Source: Lachnospiraceae bacterium NE2001 (GTDB taxonomy: Bacteria; Bacillota; Clostridia; Lachnospirales; Lachnospiraceae). From it: a stretch of 64,000 nt of DNA. The stretch is taken from NCBI GenBank assembly GCA_900110635.1, contig FOEK01000006.1:62001-126000 (forward strand), read 5' to 3'. The notes below the pieces were generated by a model. The model worked only from the letters and a program-made list of their open reading frames with translations, had not been told where the DNA came from and made no database searches. Below are positions 29,174-38,240 of the stretch, in pieces (position 1 is the stretch's first letter; each line of letters starts with the position of its first letter). A program made the position numbers and the translations under genes.

Positions 29174-30449
29174 TTGTTGCGTTTCCTGGCTGGTAGCTTC
29201 CTGTAAGAGGAATCTCTGGATGGATTGAGTTATCAATAATGATAAGCTTCAGATCACCATTCTCATCTCTCTGCCACTGACCGCCACACAGAACAGTTCT
29301 CGCAAATGGAAGTCCGTTCATCTCCTGATCATATTTGATGTGGCCAACAATTGTATCTACATCCAGACCAGCAAGAGAAGCCCTTATATCTTCCTTATCC
29401 ATTGACTTTGTATTATTAAATGTATGAACAGCAAGCTCCAGTGCTTCGTATGCATAAGCTGTAGGCTGTGGCATAACACGGCCGTCATTATCTGCAGCAT
29501 ACTGCTCTGCCAGCTTCTCGCTGGACATACCTGTAAGTTCTGAGGTAAATGGATTTGTTGGAGCCCACCATACCTGAGTCATGATTCCGTCTGACAGATC
29601 ACCAAGGGCATTTACATCACTCTCCAGGAGACAGCATTTACCCATAGTTACTGCATCAACCTCAACACCAGCACTTATACAAGCATTGTATGAATTCATG
29701 AAATCAGGAGGAATATTAGTTCCAGCGATCACATCAATATCTTCTGTCTTAAATGTGTTTGCAAGACTTGTAAAATCTGTAGTACCTGATGGATACTGAC
29801 CTGGATCAACTACTGTGTAGCCATCCTCTGCAAGTCTGTCAACAAATATATCATGCCATGCTGTACCATCCGCATCATTCGCAAAAAGAAGTCCAACCTT
29901 AGCACCCGAATCGATGCCGTGTCCAGCAACTGTCCACATAGCTCTCTGTGACTCATATACATCGTCAAGAGTATAGAATGACAGATAAGTCCAGTTAAAC
30001 TCATCTCTTGAATGAGCAACCGGGTCAATTGGTGCCTGAGAAGCGATACAAGGAACTCCATATCTCTCAGCAACCTCAACTACAGGAATAACTGTATTAG
30101 GTGTCTGAATGGCGATGATCATATCTACATCATCTTCTTCAATAAGCTTCTGAGTCATCTCAGAACACTTATTAGCATCCGACTCTGAGTCATACACGAT
30201 GACCTCAAAATCCATTTCCTTGCCATCTACTGTAATAGGATGCTGATCCACATAATCGGTAATTTGCTTTACAGCCCAGTCACAGCCCTCACCGTTACCA
30301 GCAAGAGGACCCGTCGTTGGATTAATATAACCAATCCTTATGGTATCCTTCTTGGCAGATCCGCCCTGACCACAAGCTGTAAGTCCGAATACCAAGCTAG
30401 CAGTGATCAAACCTACTACTACGCGCTTAAAACCTCTTTTGAAAAACAT
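29166..30449 (-). CDS. Branched-chain amino acid/amide-binding lipoprotein
   Basis: 427-residue receptor of the ABC uptake system, anchored outside the membrane. Signal peptide with lipobox GLTAC, Cys26. The mature part is a type I periplasmic-binding fold: TIRIGYINPTTGPLAGNGEG, then AIQTPNTVIPVVEVAERYGVP. The ligand may be a branched-chain amino acid, urea or another amide; the sequence does not decide. ATG at 30449 has AAGGAG eight bases upstream. First gene of the operon, behind a consensus promoter. Confidence 0.9.
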   Translation of the reverse strand: MFFKRGFKRVVVGLITASLVFGLTACGQGGSAKKDTIRIGYINPTTGPLAGNGEGCDWAVKQITDYVDQHPITVDGKEMDFEVIVYDSESDANKCSEMTQKLIEEDDVDMIIAIQTPNTVIPVVEVAERYGVPCIASQAPIDPVAHSRDEFNWTYLSFYTLDDVYESQRAMWTVAGHGIDSGAKVGLLFANDADGTAWHDIFVDRLAEDGYTVVDPGQYPSGTTDFTSLANTFKTEDIDVIAGTNIPPDFMNSYNACISAGVEVDAVTMGKCCLLESDVNALGDLSDGIMTQVWWAPTNPFTSELTGMSSEKLAEQYAADNDGRVMPQPTAYAYEALELAVHTFNNTKSMDKEDIRASLAGLDVDTIVGHIKYDQEMNGLPFARTVLCGGQWQRDENGDLKLIIIDNSIHPEIPLTGSYQPGNATTN

Positions 30450-30488
30450 AGCTTTACTCCTTATAAAACAACAAAAAACAACAAAAGG

Positions 30489-30517
30489 ATTATAAAAACT
30501 ATGTTATATTCAGTCAA
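30489..30517 (-). promoter_or_regulatory. Promoter of the amino acid/amide uptake operon
   Basis: Minus strand TTGACT (30517-30512), 17-base spacer, TATAAT (30494-30489), about 40 bases before the lipoprotein start. Close to a consensus sigma-A promoter. Confidence 0.8.
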
Positions 30518-30522
30518 GTCAA

Positions 30523-30573
30523 ATTGCCATTTTAGGCAACTAATTGTCAAGAATAGGAAAGAACATTTGCCTA
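30523..30573. promoter_or_regulatory. Inverted repeats upstream of the operon promoter
   Basis: TTGCC-ATTTTA-GGCAA is a palindrome immediately upstream of the -35 box, and a further TTTGCCTAA half-site lies about 25 bases beyond. A candidate operator for the adjacent double-HTH regulator; inference from position only. Confidence 0.45.
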
Positions 30574-30582
30574 AGTGTCAAC

Positions 30583-32310
30583 TTACCTGGCAATTGTTTC
30601 CAGCATATCCTCCAGATTCTGTCTCATCACTGGATGTCTTACTATAAAATGTATCGCTGGAGATTTGTTCTTTGAGATCATCACCCATTCATTTTCGTGA
30701 ATAAATATCTGTATATTTCTATAATCCAGATCATTTCTTATAAGAAGCGAATACCTCTCGTTCTTCTCCTGGAAATCTCTTGCCTGCTTCAGATGTTCTA
30801 TGTACTCCTCATAGGTATAAAATATATCCTTATCATAGAAAAGTCCCGACAGAGACAGGAACACAGGTTTCTTATCATATTCCTCCCTGGAAACCTCAGG
30901 AATATGATCCTCCACCTGAGAGTGTTCCAAAACCTCCATCACTCTCTTTCTTTCATTATGAATATACTTCAGGATCATCTTTGAATCTTCTGGAGCTATA
31001 TCATTTCTCTTAAGTATCTTTTTAAGCAGAGAATCAGATATGGTATATATCGGAGGCGTTGACAGGATGTTGGTCCTCTTTCCACCAGTCTCCTTATCCT
31101 TCATCAGAAACTCACGACGGTCTTCATTATTATCTCTTCCTATTACGTCGATCATTCTGTCAGACAGTTCGATGAGTCCCTCAAACTTACGTTTGAAATA
31201 ATCTATCTCACCCTGATCAGAAGTAATATAGGAACGGTATATATCCTTATTATCAGACAGGCCCTCAGAGGTAAGAGCTGCCACATCCGATACCATAAGT
31301 GAGCTGATAAATACATCGCTGTCCGCCCTGTCCAGATAATAGGATTCAATCTGGCCAGTCATATTGAGTGGAAGCCAGGCCTCCAGCCAGTCAATCATTT
31401 CATTCATTGGATTACTGTTAATATTGATAATCCTGATCCGTATTCCCTTCTCCAGCACCTCTGCCAGAGAACGAAGCAGTTTATCCGACGAGATATAAGT
31501 CTTATTCAGTTCACTGCTGGACATATTCCAGCATATATCCAGGGATGAGCCCTGCCCCTCTGTAATAGTCTTATCCAAAAGGGTTCTCTGAAGCATCAGC
31601 ACATCCTCCAGATTGTAGCTGAGACACTTCTTCTCTATATCCACCAGTTCATCCTTAATACTTGTCTCGCCTTTGTGAGAAGACAAATATTCATTTAGAT
31701 TGAACCTATCCAGCTTATGGACAAAGCCATCAACATATTTTTTGGAATTCTCTTCATCAGAAAACAGCCAATTATACAGAAGACGCTGTCGGGCATTATC
31801 ATCAGATACTTCAGCCAGTCGATGATCCAAAAGCTCTGCCACAACCTCAAGCTGATATCTCTTGGTATATTTTCTGGAAACATACTCAGCTATCAATGAC
31901 GCAAGCTTACCAGGATCAGCCGGATGTCTGGTTCCAGCCTTTATCCTTGAGATGTAGGATACATCCTTCCCAACTGCATCAGCAATATCCTTCAGAGTTA
32001 TGTGAAGACGGTCCATCATAAGGGACAGATTCGTTCTAAACCCATAAAAGTTAAATGTATCTGTATCAGTAGAATAAACCGAGGACAGATCATCTATTAT
32101 TTCCTGCTCAGTTACCTCACCCTTCTCTGCTGCCAGTTCAGTCAGACCTCTAATGAGTGCCTGATAGTGGACGCTGTCCTTAGCTGGTATTCTCTCCCCA
32201 GATTTATATCTGCTTATGGTCGCCGGAGTAAGGCCTGTAGCATCAGATATTTCCCTATAACTGACTCCAAGTCTTTTCTTATATTCTGTTATAAAACCAG
32301 AAAAAGTCAT
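30583..32310 (-). CDS. Regulator with two XRE-type HTH domains and a large sensor region
   Basis: 575 residues. Two Cro/C1-type helix-turn-helix domains: residues 5-58 (ISDATGLTPATISRYKSGER) and 91-147 (IADAVGKDVSYISRIKAGTR). About 430 residues with no domain I can name with confidence follow; no signal peptide or membrane segment. A block with a beta strand KGIRIRIININ and a later SDQGEIDYFKRKFEGL recalls phospholipase-D-like sensor domains in other Firmicute regulators, a weak resemblance. ATG at 32310 after AGAGG. It lies upstream of, and on the same strand as, the uptake operon, with palindromes between, so it probably controls that operon. Confidence 0.75.
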   Translation of the reverse strand: MTFSGFITEYKKRLGVSYREISDATGLTPATISRYKSGERIPAKDSVHYQALIRGLTELAAEKGEVTEQEIIDDLSSVYSTDTDTFNFYGFRTNLSLMMDRLHITLKDIADAVGKDVSYISRIKAGTRHPADPGKLASLIAEYVSRKYTKRYQLEVVAELLDHRLAEVSDDNARQRLLYNWLFSDEENSKKYVDGFVHKLDRFNLNEYLSSHKGETSIKDELVDIEKKCLSYNLEDVLMLQRTLLDKTITEGQGSSLDICWNMSSSELNKTYISSDKLLRSLAEVLEKGIRIRIININSNPMNEMIDWLEAWLPLNMTGQIESYYLDRADSDVFISSLMVSDVAALTSEGLSDNKDIYRSYITSDQGEIDYFKRKFEGLIELSDRMIDVIGRDNNEDRREFLMKDKETGGKRTNILSTPPIYTISDSLLKKILKRNDIAPEDSKMILKYIHNERKRVMEVLEHSQVEDHIPEVSREEYDKKPVFLSLSGLFYDKDIFYTYEEYIEHLKQARDFQEKNERYSLLIRNDLDYRNIQIFIHENEWVMISKNKSPAIHFIVRHPVMRQNLEDMLETIAR

Positions 32311-32331
32311 ATAAAACCTCTAAAAAGCGGC

Positions 32332-32355
32332 ATCTCTCTCGAAATACCGCTTTTT
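32332..32355 (-). terminator. Terminator after the CbxX-like gene
   Basis: AAAAAGCGG and CCGCTTTTT arms around a 15-base interior. On the minus strand it follows the stop at 32378 and ends in a T-run, separating the CbxX-like gene from the regulator gene. Confidence 0.75.
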
Positions 32356-32377
32356 ACTAATTCTTAAAGTATTGATT

Positions 32378-33490
32378 TTAGTTAGCATCTTCTGGAAGAA
32401 GAGTCTTCTTTGCCTCTCCGCCAGCTTCTCTCTTATCGCACTTCTCAATTACTTCATCGATACGGGCAACGAATCTATCGATATTACCTTCCTCCATTGC
32501 CTTAAGGGAAGCCTTAAGCTTATCATAAACAGCCTTATCAGCCTTGTATCCTCTCTCCTTAACATATCCACGAGCGAAATGCATCATACCACGCTCTTTA
32601 ATCTTATGAATATCGATCAGATAGATGAACTCATCTACGATATCATCATTCTCATCGAAGAAGTTAGCCAGGGAATCAATCTCACCTGTAAGGATAACTA
32701 CATAATCGTTGTTCTCTGGAGAGGAATCCTTGATAACCTCAACCAGCTTATTAAATGACACAAGACCTGCATTCTCTATAATAAGACATCCGCCCTTAAG
32801 AGCCTTCAGCTTCTCAAGTCCCATCTTATTCAGCTGCTTAGCCTTGGTCTTAGCTATCTTATCAGACTTTACTATTCCTAACTCATAGAAACTTCTTGCA
32901 AAGTCCTCGCCCACCTTAACGGTACCGAATCCATTTCTACCAAGTACTACTACGTTCTTAGGCATATCTGGATGCTTCAGAATAGAATTGATAGCTACAA
33001 GTACATCATCAGATGTTGTCTGTATACGCATATATTTCTTAAGGAATGTTGCTTCTGCTGGAAGCTGTCCAAGTGGTACCTCTTCACCTGTAACAGGATC
33101 AGTAACCATCTTGACTTTTTCATCCTTAGCACTAGCGGCCTCTTCGGCTTCTTTCTTTCGGTCCTCAGCCTCACGCTTTGCTTTACGCTGAGCTCTCTTT
33201 CGAACCTCTTCCTCATATTTCTTCTGCTCTTCTAGTTCGCCACGGCTGACCTTTTCTTCTTTTATGCCTTCTTCATCAGCAATGCTGGCAAGAACATCTT
33301 CAATCGCTTTATCAGACTCTTTAGCTTTTGGCTCCGGAGCCGGTTCTTGTGCCGCTTCTTCTGTGGCTGCTTCAGCTGTTTCAGCTGTTTCCTCAGCCGC
33401 GGTCTCTACCTGTTCATTTGGTTCCTTCTTTCCAAACATTTTCCTGAAAAGCTTTTTAATAGCATCATATGCATTTGAAAATGGCTTCAT
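32378..33490 (-). CDS. CbxX/CfxQ-like AAA protein without nucleotide-binding residues
   Basis: 370-residue soluble protein. N-terminal basic amphipathic stretch (1-22), an Ala/Glu-rich linker (25-60), a Lys/Glu/Arg coiled coil (80-125), then a domain (about 155-300) that follows the CbxX/SpoVK AAA pattern: VVVLGRNGFGTVKVGEDFAR where GNPGTGKTTVAR is usual, GGCLIIENAG for GGVLFIDEAY, and NDYVVILTGEIDSLANFF for the later strand. Walker A lacks both Lys and Thr and Walker B lacks the Asp-Glu pair, so ATP hydrolysis is unlikely. Start after AGGAGG. Monocistronic. Function unknown. Confidence 0.65.
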   Translation of the reverse strand: MKPFSNAYDAIKKLFRKMFGKKEPNEQVETAAEETAETAEAATEEAAQEPAPEPKAKESDKAIEDVLASIADEEGIKEEKVSRGELEEQKKYEEEVRKRAQRKAKREAEDRKKEAEEAASAKDEKVKMVTDPVTGEEVPLGQLPAEATFLKKYMRIQTTSDDVLVAINSILKHPDMPKNVVVLGRNGFGTVKVGEDFARSFYELGIVKSDKIAKTKAKQLNKMGLEKLKALKGGCLIIENAGLVSFNKLVEVIKDSSPENNDYVVILTGEIDSLANFFDENDDIVDEFIYLIDIHKIKERGMMHFARGYVKERGYKADKAVYDKLKASLKAMEEGNIDRFVARIDEVIEKCDKREAGGEAKKTLLPEDAN

Positions 33491-33552
33491 CTATTCTAGT
33501 CCTCCTACACATCCCAAGTTAGTCTGTAAAAGTTAAACCCCTACGTCATATT

Positions 33553-33581
33553 AGTTTACCACAATACGCGAGATTTTACAA
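33553..33581 (-). promoter_or_regulatory. Promoter of the CbxX-like gene
   Basis: Minus strand TTGTAA, 17-base spacer, TAAACT, with TGTGG just before the -10. About 60 bases before the gene start. Confidence 0.6.
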
Positions 33582-33727
33582 AGATAAAGTTTAACAAATT
33601 ACCAACATTTTCTTGATTTTTTTGCACAAAGAGACTATGCTATAAACCTATTTGATATATTACTATTATATATATGTAGCATTATGAAACCTAAAATGAT
33701 TTATTATATGTAAAATGGAGGACGAAA

Positions 33728-34600
33728 ATGAAGCCGATTAAAGAAGGAAAAGTAAGAGAAATCTACGATAATGGTGACAGTCTGATAATGGTTGCTACTG
33801 ACCGAATCAGCTGCTACGATGTGATCTTAAAGAACAAGATCAGCAAAAAGGGTGCTGTTCTTACTCAGATGTCAAAGTTCTGGTTTGACTATACCTCAGA
33901 TATACTTCCAAACCATATGATAAGTGTTGATGTAAAGGATATGCCTGAGTTCTTCCAGAATCCTGATTATGACGGCAACAGTATGATGTGCAAGAAGCTC
34001 ACTATGCTTCCAGTTGAATGTATCGTTCGTGGATATATTACAGGTAGCGGCTGGGCAAGCTACAAAGAAAATGGTACTGTTTGTGGTATCAAGCTTCCTG
34101 AGGGACTGGTTGAGAGCGATAAGCTTCCAGAAGCAATTTACACCCCTTCAACAAAGGCTGAGATCGGCGACCACGATGAGAATGTATCCTTCGAGAAGAC
34201 AGTAGAGATACTTGAGAAGGATTTCCCAGGAAAGGGACAGGAATACGCTGAAAAGCTTCGCGACTACACTCTCGCTCTTTACAACAAATGTGCTGACTAT
34301 GCACTTACAAAGGGAATCATCATTGCAGATACAAAGTTCGAGTTCGGACTTGATGAGGATGGAAATATAGTTGTTGGTGATGAAATGCTTACACCTGACT
34401 CTTCAAGATTCTGGCCAGCTGATGGCTATGAGCCAGGACACGGTCAGCCATCTTTTGACAAGCAGTTTGCTCGTGACTGGCTGAAGTCTGATGCTAATAC
34501 CGCTGAACCTGAGGACTGGGAGCTTCCACAAGAGATCGTTGATAAAACTATCGATAAGTATCTATCAGCTTACAAGATGCTGACAGGTAAAGATCTGTAA
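33728..34600 (+). CDS. purC: Phosphoribosylaminoimidazole-succinocarboxamide synthase
   Basis: SAICAR synthetase of purine biosynthesis, 290 residues, the long type (related to yeast ADE1). Start EGKVREIYD, the substrate motif VECIVRGYITGSGWASY, and DTKFEFGLDEDG near residue 200. ATG at 33728 with GGAGG six bases upstream. Convergent with purE, sharing a terminator. The 5' region holds no recognisable purine riboswitch; only weak promoter-like boxes are seen. Confidence 0.97.
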   Translation: MKPIKEGKVREIYDNGDSLIMVATDRISCYDVILKNKISKKGAVLTQMSKFWFDYTSDILPNHMISVDVKDMPEFFQNPDYDGNSMMCKKLTMLPVECIVRGYITGSGWASYKENGTVCGIKLPEGLVESDKLPEAIYTPSTKAEIGDHDENVSFEKTVEILEKDFPGKGQEYAEKLRDYTLALYNKCADYALTKGIIIADTKFEFGLDEDGNIVVGDEMLTPDSSRFWPADGYEPGHGQPSFDKQFARDWLKSDANTAEPEDWELPQEIVDKTIDKYLSAYKMLTGKDL

Positions 34601-34633
34601 TTCCAACTTACGATTGACTATATGTGATCAAAC

Positions 34634-34672
34634 AAAATGTGACAGTTGAGACTGATTCAACTGTCACATTTT
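34634..34672. terminator. Bidirectional terminator between purC and purE
   Basis: AAAATGTGACAGTTGA and its exact complement with a 7-base loop; T-run on both strands. Serves the convergent purC and purE genes. Confidence 0.9.
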
Positions 34673-34695
34673 TATTACTCTATTATATCATTTTA

Positions 34696-35184
34696 TTATT
34701 CATATTTTGAGATGATTTCAGAGTTTGCCTTAAGTGCAGCCTCTTCCATTGCTTTTCTTTCTGCAAGGAGCATCTCGCGAAGCTCTGGGTGCTTTACAGC
34801 CATTATCTCAAGCGCAAGCCAGGCAGCATTCTTTGCACCGTTGATAGCCACTGTTGCTACAGGGATTCCTGGTGGCATCTGAACTATAGAATACAGAGCA
34901 TCCTGTCCGTCAAGAACTGAACCTGAAAGAGGAACTCCGATTACAGGAAGAACAGTCTGAGCAGCAACCACGCCTGGAAGCGCTGCAGCCATACCTGCTG
35001 CTGTAATAACAACCTCGGTACCGTCAGCATTTATCTCTCCTATAAACTCAGAGAGCTGCTTCGAAGCTCTGTGAGCTGACAAGCATCTTACCTTTACATC
35101 TATTCCCTTTCCCTTTAATATCTCAATTGCTGGCTCAACTTTTGAAAGATCGCTGGTTGAACCCATAATAATTGCAGCCTTCAT
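34696..35184 (-). CDS. purE: N5-carboxyaminoimidazole ribonucleotide mutase
   Basis: Class I PurE, 162 residues. Motifs IIMGSTSDLSK, SAHRASKQL and the loop ITAAGMAAALPGVVA are visible. The frame extends to a GTG at 35196, but that codon is inside the AAAGGTGG box; the ATG at 35184 has eight-base spacing and is chosen. A TATAAT (minus strand, 35255-35250) lies about 65 bases upstream, with a poor -35. Confidence 0.96.
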   Translation of the reverse strand: MKAAIIMGSTSDLSKVEPAIEILKGKGIDVKVRCLSAHRASKQLSEFIGEINADGTEVVITAAGMAAALPGVVAAQTVLPVIGVPLSGSVLDGQDALYSIVQMPPGIPVATVAINGAKNAAWLALEIMAVKHPELREMLLAERKAMEEAALKANSEIISKYE

Positions 35185-35613
35185 ATCTATATCCACCTTT
35201 CTTTTTGTTGTTTCTTTACCAAATAATCATCTAACAAAGCAGCGAAGTTATTATAACACTTTCTTTTCCTTATAGATACCACTTTTTATGCTCTCATCAC
35301 ATCCCATTTTTGTCGTATTCTTGTTCTTTATTTGTACATTATTTGTTTCATCTGTGACCACACTGTGAAACCTTTATTCGTCTCATCTTTATAATCATAT
35401 TTGCAAAAAAAACGTTCGATTTTTGAAAAAAAACTTTTCTGTGATACATATAATCCGAATTAGCTGTAGTTAGTTAAATGGTAAAAAGGATACTACCCTT
35501 CAGGGCGTCAGCCTCAATCCACTAAAATGTTCAGATTATAAGTAAAATGTCATAGAAACTCTCTCTTCCCCAAAATGCGGCAGATGATGCAAGTAGCACC
35601 AACTGCCGCATTT
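35185..35613. other. 429-base gap without a protein gene
   Basis: Holds the likely purE -10 (35250-35255). On the plus strand a TATAAT at 35449-35454, about 20 bases after a TTGAAA, could start a transcript ending at the hairpin at 35572-35615, a span of about 150 bases with a short CCCTTCAGGG hairpin. No open frame of note and no RNA family I can name. Confidence 0.4.
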
Positions 35614-35615
35614 TT
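35572..35615. terminator. Hairpin terminator after the P-type ATPase gene
   Basis: AAAATGCGGCA and TGCCGCATTTTT with a 21-base interior. It lies against the stop of the P-type ATPase gene and carries T-runs on both strands; the longer is on the plus strand. Confidence 0.8.
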
Positions 35616-37593
35616 AATTCTTTATTCTGAGAGTTCTTGTTGCATTTAACACTGCTATAACCATAACTCCTACATCCGCAAAAATTGCGAGCCACATATT
35701 GGCAATACCCAGAGCTCCCAGAAGGAGACACAGCACCTTTACTGCAATAGCAAATGTTATATTCTGCTTTACTATCGAAAGGGTTTTTCTTGATATTCTC
35801 ATTGCAAGAGATATCTTGGCTGGATCATCATCCATAAGCACTATATCTGCTGCTTCGATGGCCGCATCACTGCCCATAGCACCCATAGCTATTCCTATAT
35901 CAGCTCTCGCAAGAACTGGGGCATCATTTATACCATCACCAACAAATGCAAGACGTCTTCTCTTTGCATCATCTTCATTTCCAAGACTAGATAGAAGCTT
36001 CTCTACTTCATCAACCTTATCCCCTGGAAGAAGCTCTGATTTATACTCAGATACTCCCACAGTCTCTGCAACTCTCTTAGCAGCCTTTTCCGAATCGCCT
36101 GTAAGCATTATAGTCTTAATGCCCTGCTTGGAGAGTCCTGACATAGCTTCACGAGTTGTTGGTTTTAATTCATCTGCAATTACTATACAGCCCAGATAGT
36201 TAGTAGCATTTTGCTCATAACTTTCAGCAACATATACTACCGTTCCTTCATCGTGAGTTTCAGATACATTTATACCAATCTTCTTCATCAGACGGAGATT
36301 ACCTGCGTAGAGCTTAACGTGTGTAGCCCTGCCATCAATCTCCTCAGCATCTATGGTTTCGATCACGCCATCAGGCAGTTCCTTATAACAAACCTTCACT
36401 CCGTGACCAGCAATCTCTTCAACTTCGTGAACCAGATTGTGATTAACCTCTTTATTTTGTTCTTTCTTATATGCTCTAAGTATGGACTCTGCTATAGGAT
36501 GGCTGGACGCACTTTCCGCATTTGCTGCCCTATCAAGAAGATAATCTCTGGACACACCCTCTTCGGTGAATATTTCCTGAACCTCAAACACTCCCTTTGT
36601 GAGTGTACCAGTCTTATCAAATACTATAGTATCTGTATCGGCCAAAGCCTCCAGATAGTTGGAACCCTTAACAAGTATTCCCTTTGATGACGCGCATCCA
36701 ATTCCGCCAAAGAAGCTAAGCGGAACCGATATCACAACAGCACACGGACACGATATTACGAGAAATGTCAGCGCACGCATCAGCCAGTCGATCCAGTCAG
36801 CCGGCATACCGATAATCAGTCTTATCACCGGAGGGATAACAAAAAGTGCAAGAGCCGAAAAACAAACAATAGGAGTATAGTACTTTGCAAACTTGGAGAT
36901 AAAGTTCTCCGCCTTGGCCTTCCTCATACTTGAGTTTTCAACCAGTTCAAGTATCTTGGAAACTGTTGAATCTTCAAATGCTTTGGTTGTCTTAACCCTT
37001 ATCATTCCCGACAGAGTTATACATCCACTTATTATTTCATCTCCAGGATGAGCCGCCCTTGGAACTGATTCACCCGTAAGGGCGCTTGTATCAAGACTTG
37101 TATCTCCATCCACTATGATTCCATCAATAGGCACCCTCTCCCCTGGGTTTACTACTATAATAGAACCAATCTCCACATCATCCGGGTCTTCCTCGGTAAC
37201 AGAACCGTCCTCGTGCATAACATTTGCAATCTCAGGGCATATATCCATAAGATCTGCAATATTCTTTCGACTCTTTCCGACAGCAATACTCTGAAACAGC
37301 TCTCCAATCTGATAAAACAGCATTACCGCAACGCCTTCACGATACTCGCCGGTTGCAATAGCTCCAACCGTGGCAATGGTCATCAGGAAACACTCATCAA
37401 ACACCTGCCCGTTTCGAATATTCTTCGCAGCCCTAAGCAGTACATCGTAGCCCACCACAAAGTATGGTACAAGGAAAGCCGGCAGCTCTATCCACCACGG
37501 CACGTCTATAAAGTGAAATGTTACCGATAACGCCACAACAAGCACCAGGCTCACTATGCATCTCACCAAATTGTTCTTCTGTTTCTTAGTCAT
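35614..37593 (-). CDS. P1B-type heavy-metal transporting ATPase (Zn/Cd/Pb type)
   Basis: 659-residue membrane pump. Phosphorylation motif DKTGTLT, TGES actuator loop, SCPCAVVISVP metal site in the membrane, SSHPIAES in the nucleotide domain, and a GDGINDAP hinge. CPC with a downstream Lys/Asp-type membrane end fits Zn/Cd/Pb pumps rather than copper pumps, which I infer with moderate certainty. It lacks the usual N-terminal HMA domain; that is supplied by the separate 73-residue protein just upstream. Third gene of an ArsR-regulated operon. Confidence 0.93.
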   Translation of the reverse strand: MTKKQKNNLVRCIVSLVLVVALSVTFHFIDVPWWIELPAFLVPYFVVGYDVLLRAAKNIRNGQVFDECFLMTIATVGAIATGEYREGVAVMLFYQIGELFQSIAVGKSRKNIADLMDICPEIANVMHEDGSVTEEDPDDVEIGSIIVVNPGERVPIDGIIVDGDTSLDTSALTGESVPRAAHPGDEIISGCITLSGMIRVKTTKAFEDSTVSKILELVENSSMRKAKAENFISKFAKYYTPIVCFSALALFVIPPVIRLIIGMPADWIDWLMRALTFLVISCPCAVVISVPLSFFGGIGCASSKGILVKGSNYLEALADTDTIVFDKTGTLTKGVFEVQEIFTEEGVSRDYLLDRAANAESASSHPIAESILRAYKKEQNKEVNHNLVHEVEEIAGHGVKVCYKELPDGVIETIDAEEIDGRATHVKLYAGNLRLMKKIGINVSETHDEGTVVYVAESYEQNATNYLGCIVIADELKPTTREAMSGLSKQGIKTIMLTGDSEKAAKRVAETVGVSEYKSELLPGDKVDEVEKLLSSLGNEDDAKRRRLAFVGDGINDAPVLARADIGIAMGAMGSDAAIEAADIVLMDDDPAKISLAMRISRKTLSIVKQNITFAIAVKVLCLLLGALGIANMWLAIFADVGVMVIAVLNATRTLRIKN

Positions 37594-37629
37594 TTCTCCA
37601 CTTCTTTTCTATTACATTTTACAAAGCTA

Positions 37630-37851
37630 TTAATCAATGAAGATTTCAAACTCATCCTCAATCTTCTTACAATTCTCACGTGCCTGTCTGATAACAGTGT
37701 CAGCATCAACACCATCCTCAAACTCCACCTTGCACTTAAGTGTCATAAAGCTAAGAGTTGCATCCTTAACGCCCTCAGTCTTCTTAATAGCCTCCTGCAT
37801 CTTCTCAGCACAAGCTGCACAATCCACATCTACCTTGTAAGTCTTCTTCAT
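37630..37851 (-). CDS. Stand-alone heavy-metal-associated (HMA) domain protein
   Basis: 73-residue ferredoxin-like metal-binding protein. The metal loop is DCAACAEKM (Cys pair at 11 and 14), where copper chaperones have MxCxxC, so it suits Zn/Cd more than Cu. Asp before the first Cys is also seen in the N-terminal domain of ZntA. It probably delivers metal to the adjacent pump. ATG at 37851 after AAAGGAT. Confidence 0.88.
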   Translation of the reverse strand: MKKTYKVDVDCAACAEKMQEAIKKTEGVKDATLSFMTLKCKVEFEDGVDADTVIRQARENCKKIEDEFEIFID

Positions 37852-37893
37852 TTTTCTTAATCCTTTCTATATTATGTGCAAAGCGCACATTGT

Positions 37894-38211
37894 TTACTCT
37901 TCCAGGTGTTCCATACCCAGGTTCAGGATGGAACGAACATGGTCATCATCCAGAGAATAGAAAATACTTTTTCCATCTCGTCTGAACTTAACCAGTTTTG
38001 AATCCTTGAGTATTCTAAGCTGATGGCTGACAGAGGACTGGGTCAGTCCAAGAACTGTAGATATATCATTTACACACAGCTCTCCATCAAACAGAGAATA
38101 TAGAATTCTGATTCTTGTAGTATCACCAAAGATTCTGAAGAGATCTGCCAGATCATACAGATATTCATCCTCTGGCATATTCTCCATAACACTGCTCTTC
38201 TTTTCTTCCAT
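37894..38211 (-). CDS. ArsR/SmtB-family metal-sensing repressor
   Basis: 105-residue winged-helix repressor. Recognition helix LTQSSVSHQLRILKD. Helix alpha-5 reads DDDHVRSILNLGMEHLEE, with Asp, His, His and Glu spaced as in the alpha-5 Zn/Co site of SmtB/CzrA. The alpha-3 region has only one Cys (ELCVND), so a Cys-based CadC/ArsR site is absent. First gene of the operon with HMA and P-type ATPase; its own promoter has a palindrome between the boxes. Confidence 0.9.
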   Translation of the reverse strand: MEEKKSSVMENMPEDEYLYDLADLFRIFGDTTRIRILYSLFDGELCVNDISTVLGLTQSSVSHQLRILKDSKLVKFRRDGKSIFYSLDDDHVRSILNLGMEHLEE

Positions 38212-38240
38212 AATAAACTCCTTTGAAAACCCCTTTATTA

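Noticed and set aside
33491-33727. Purine riboswitch upstream of purC
   Set aside because: AT-rich region without the conserved purine aptamer loops; only weak promoter-like boxes.
37872-37890. ATGTGC-AAAG-CGCACAT palindrome between the HMA and ArsR genes
   Set aside because: Resembles the ATGTGCAA arms but lacks the GGGGAC core; too short to count as a family member.
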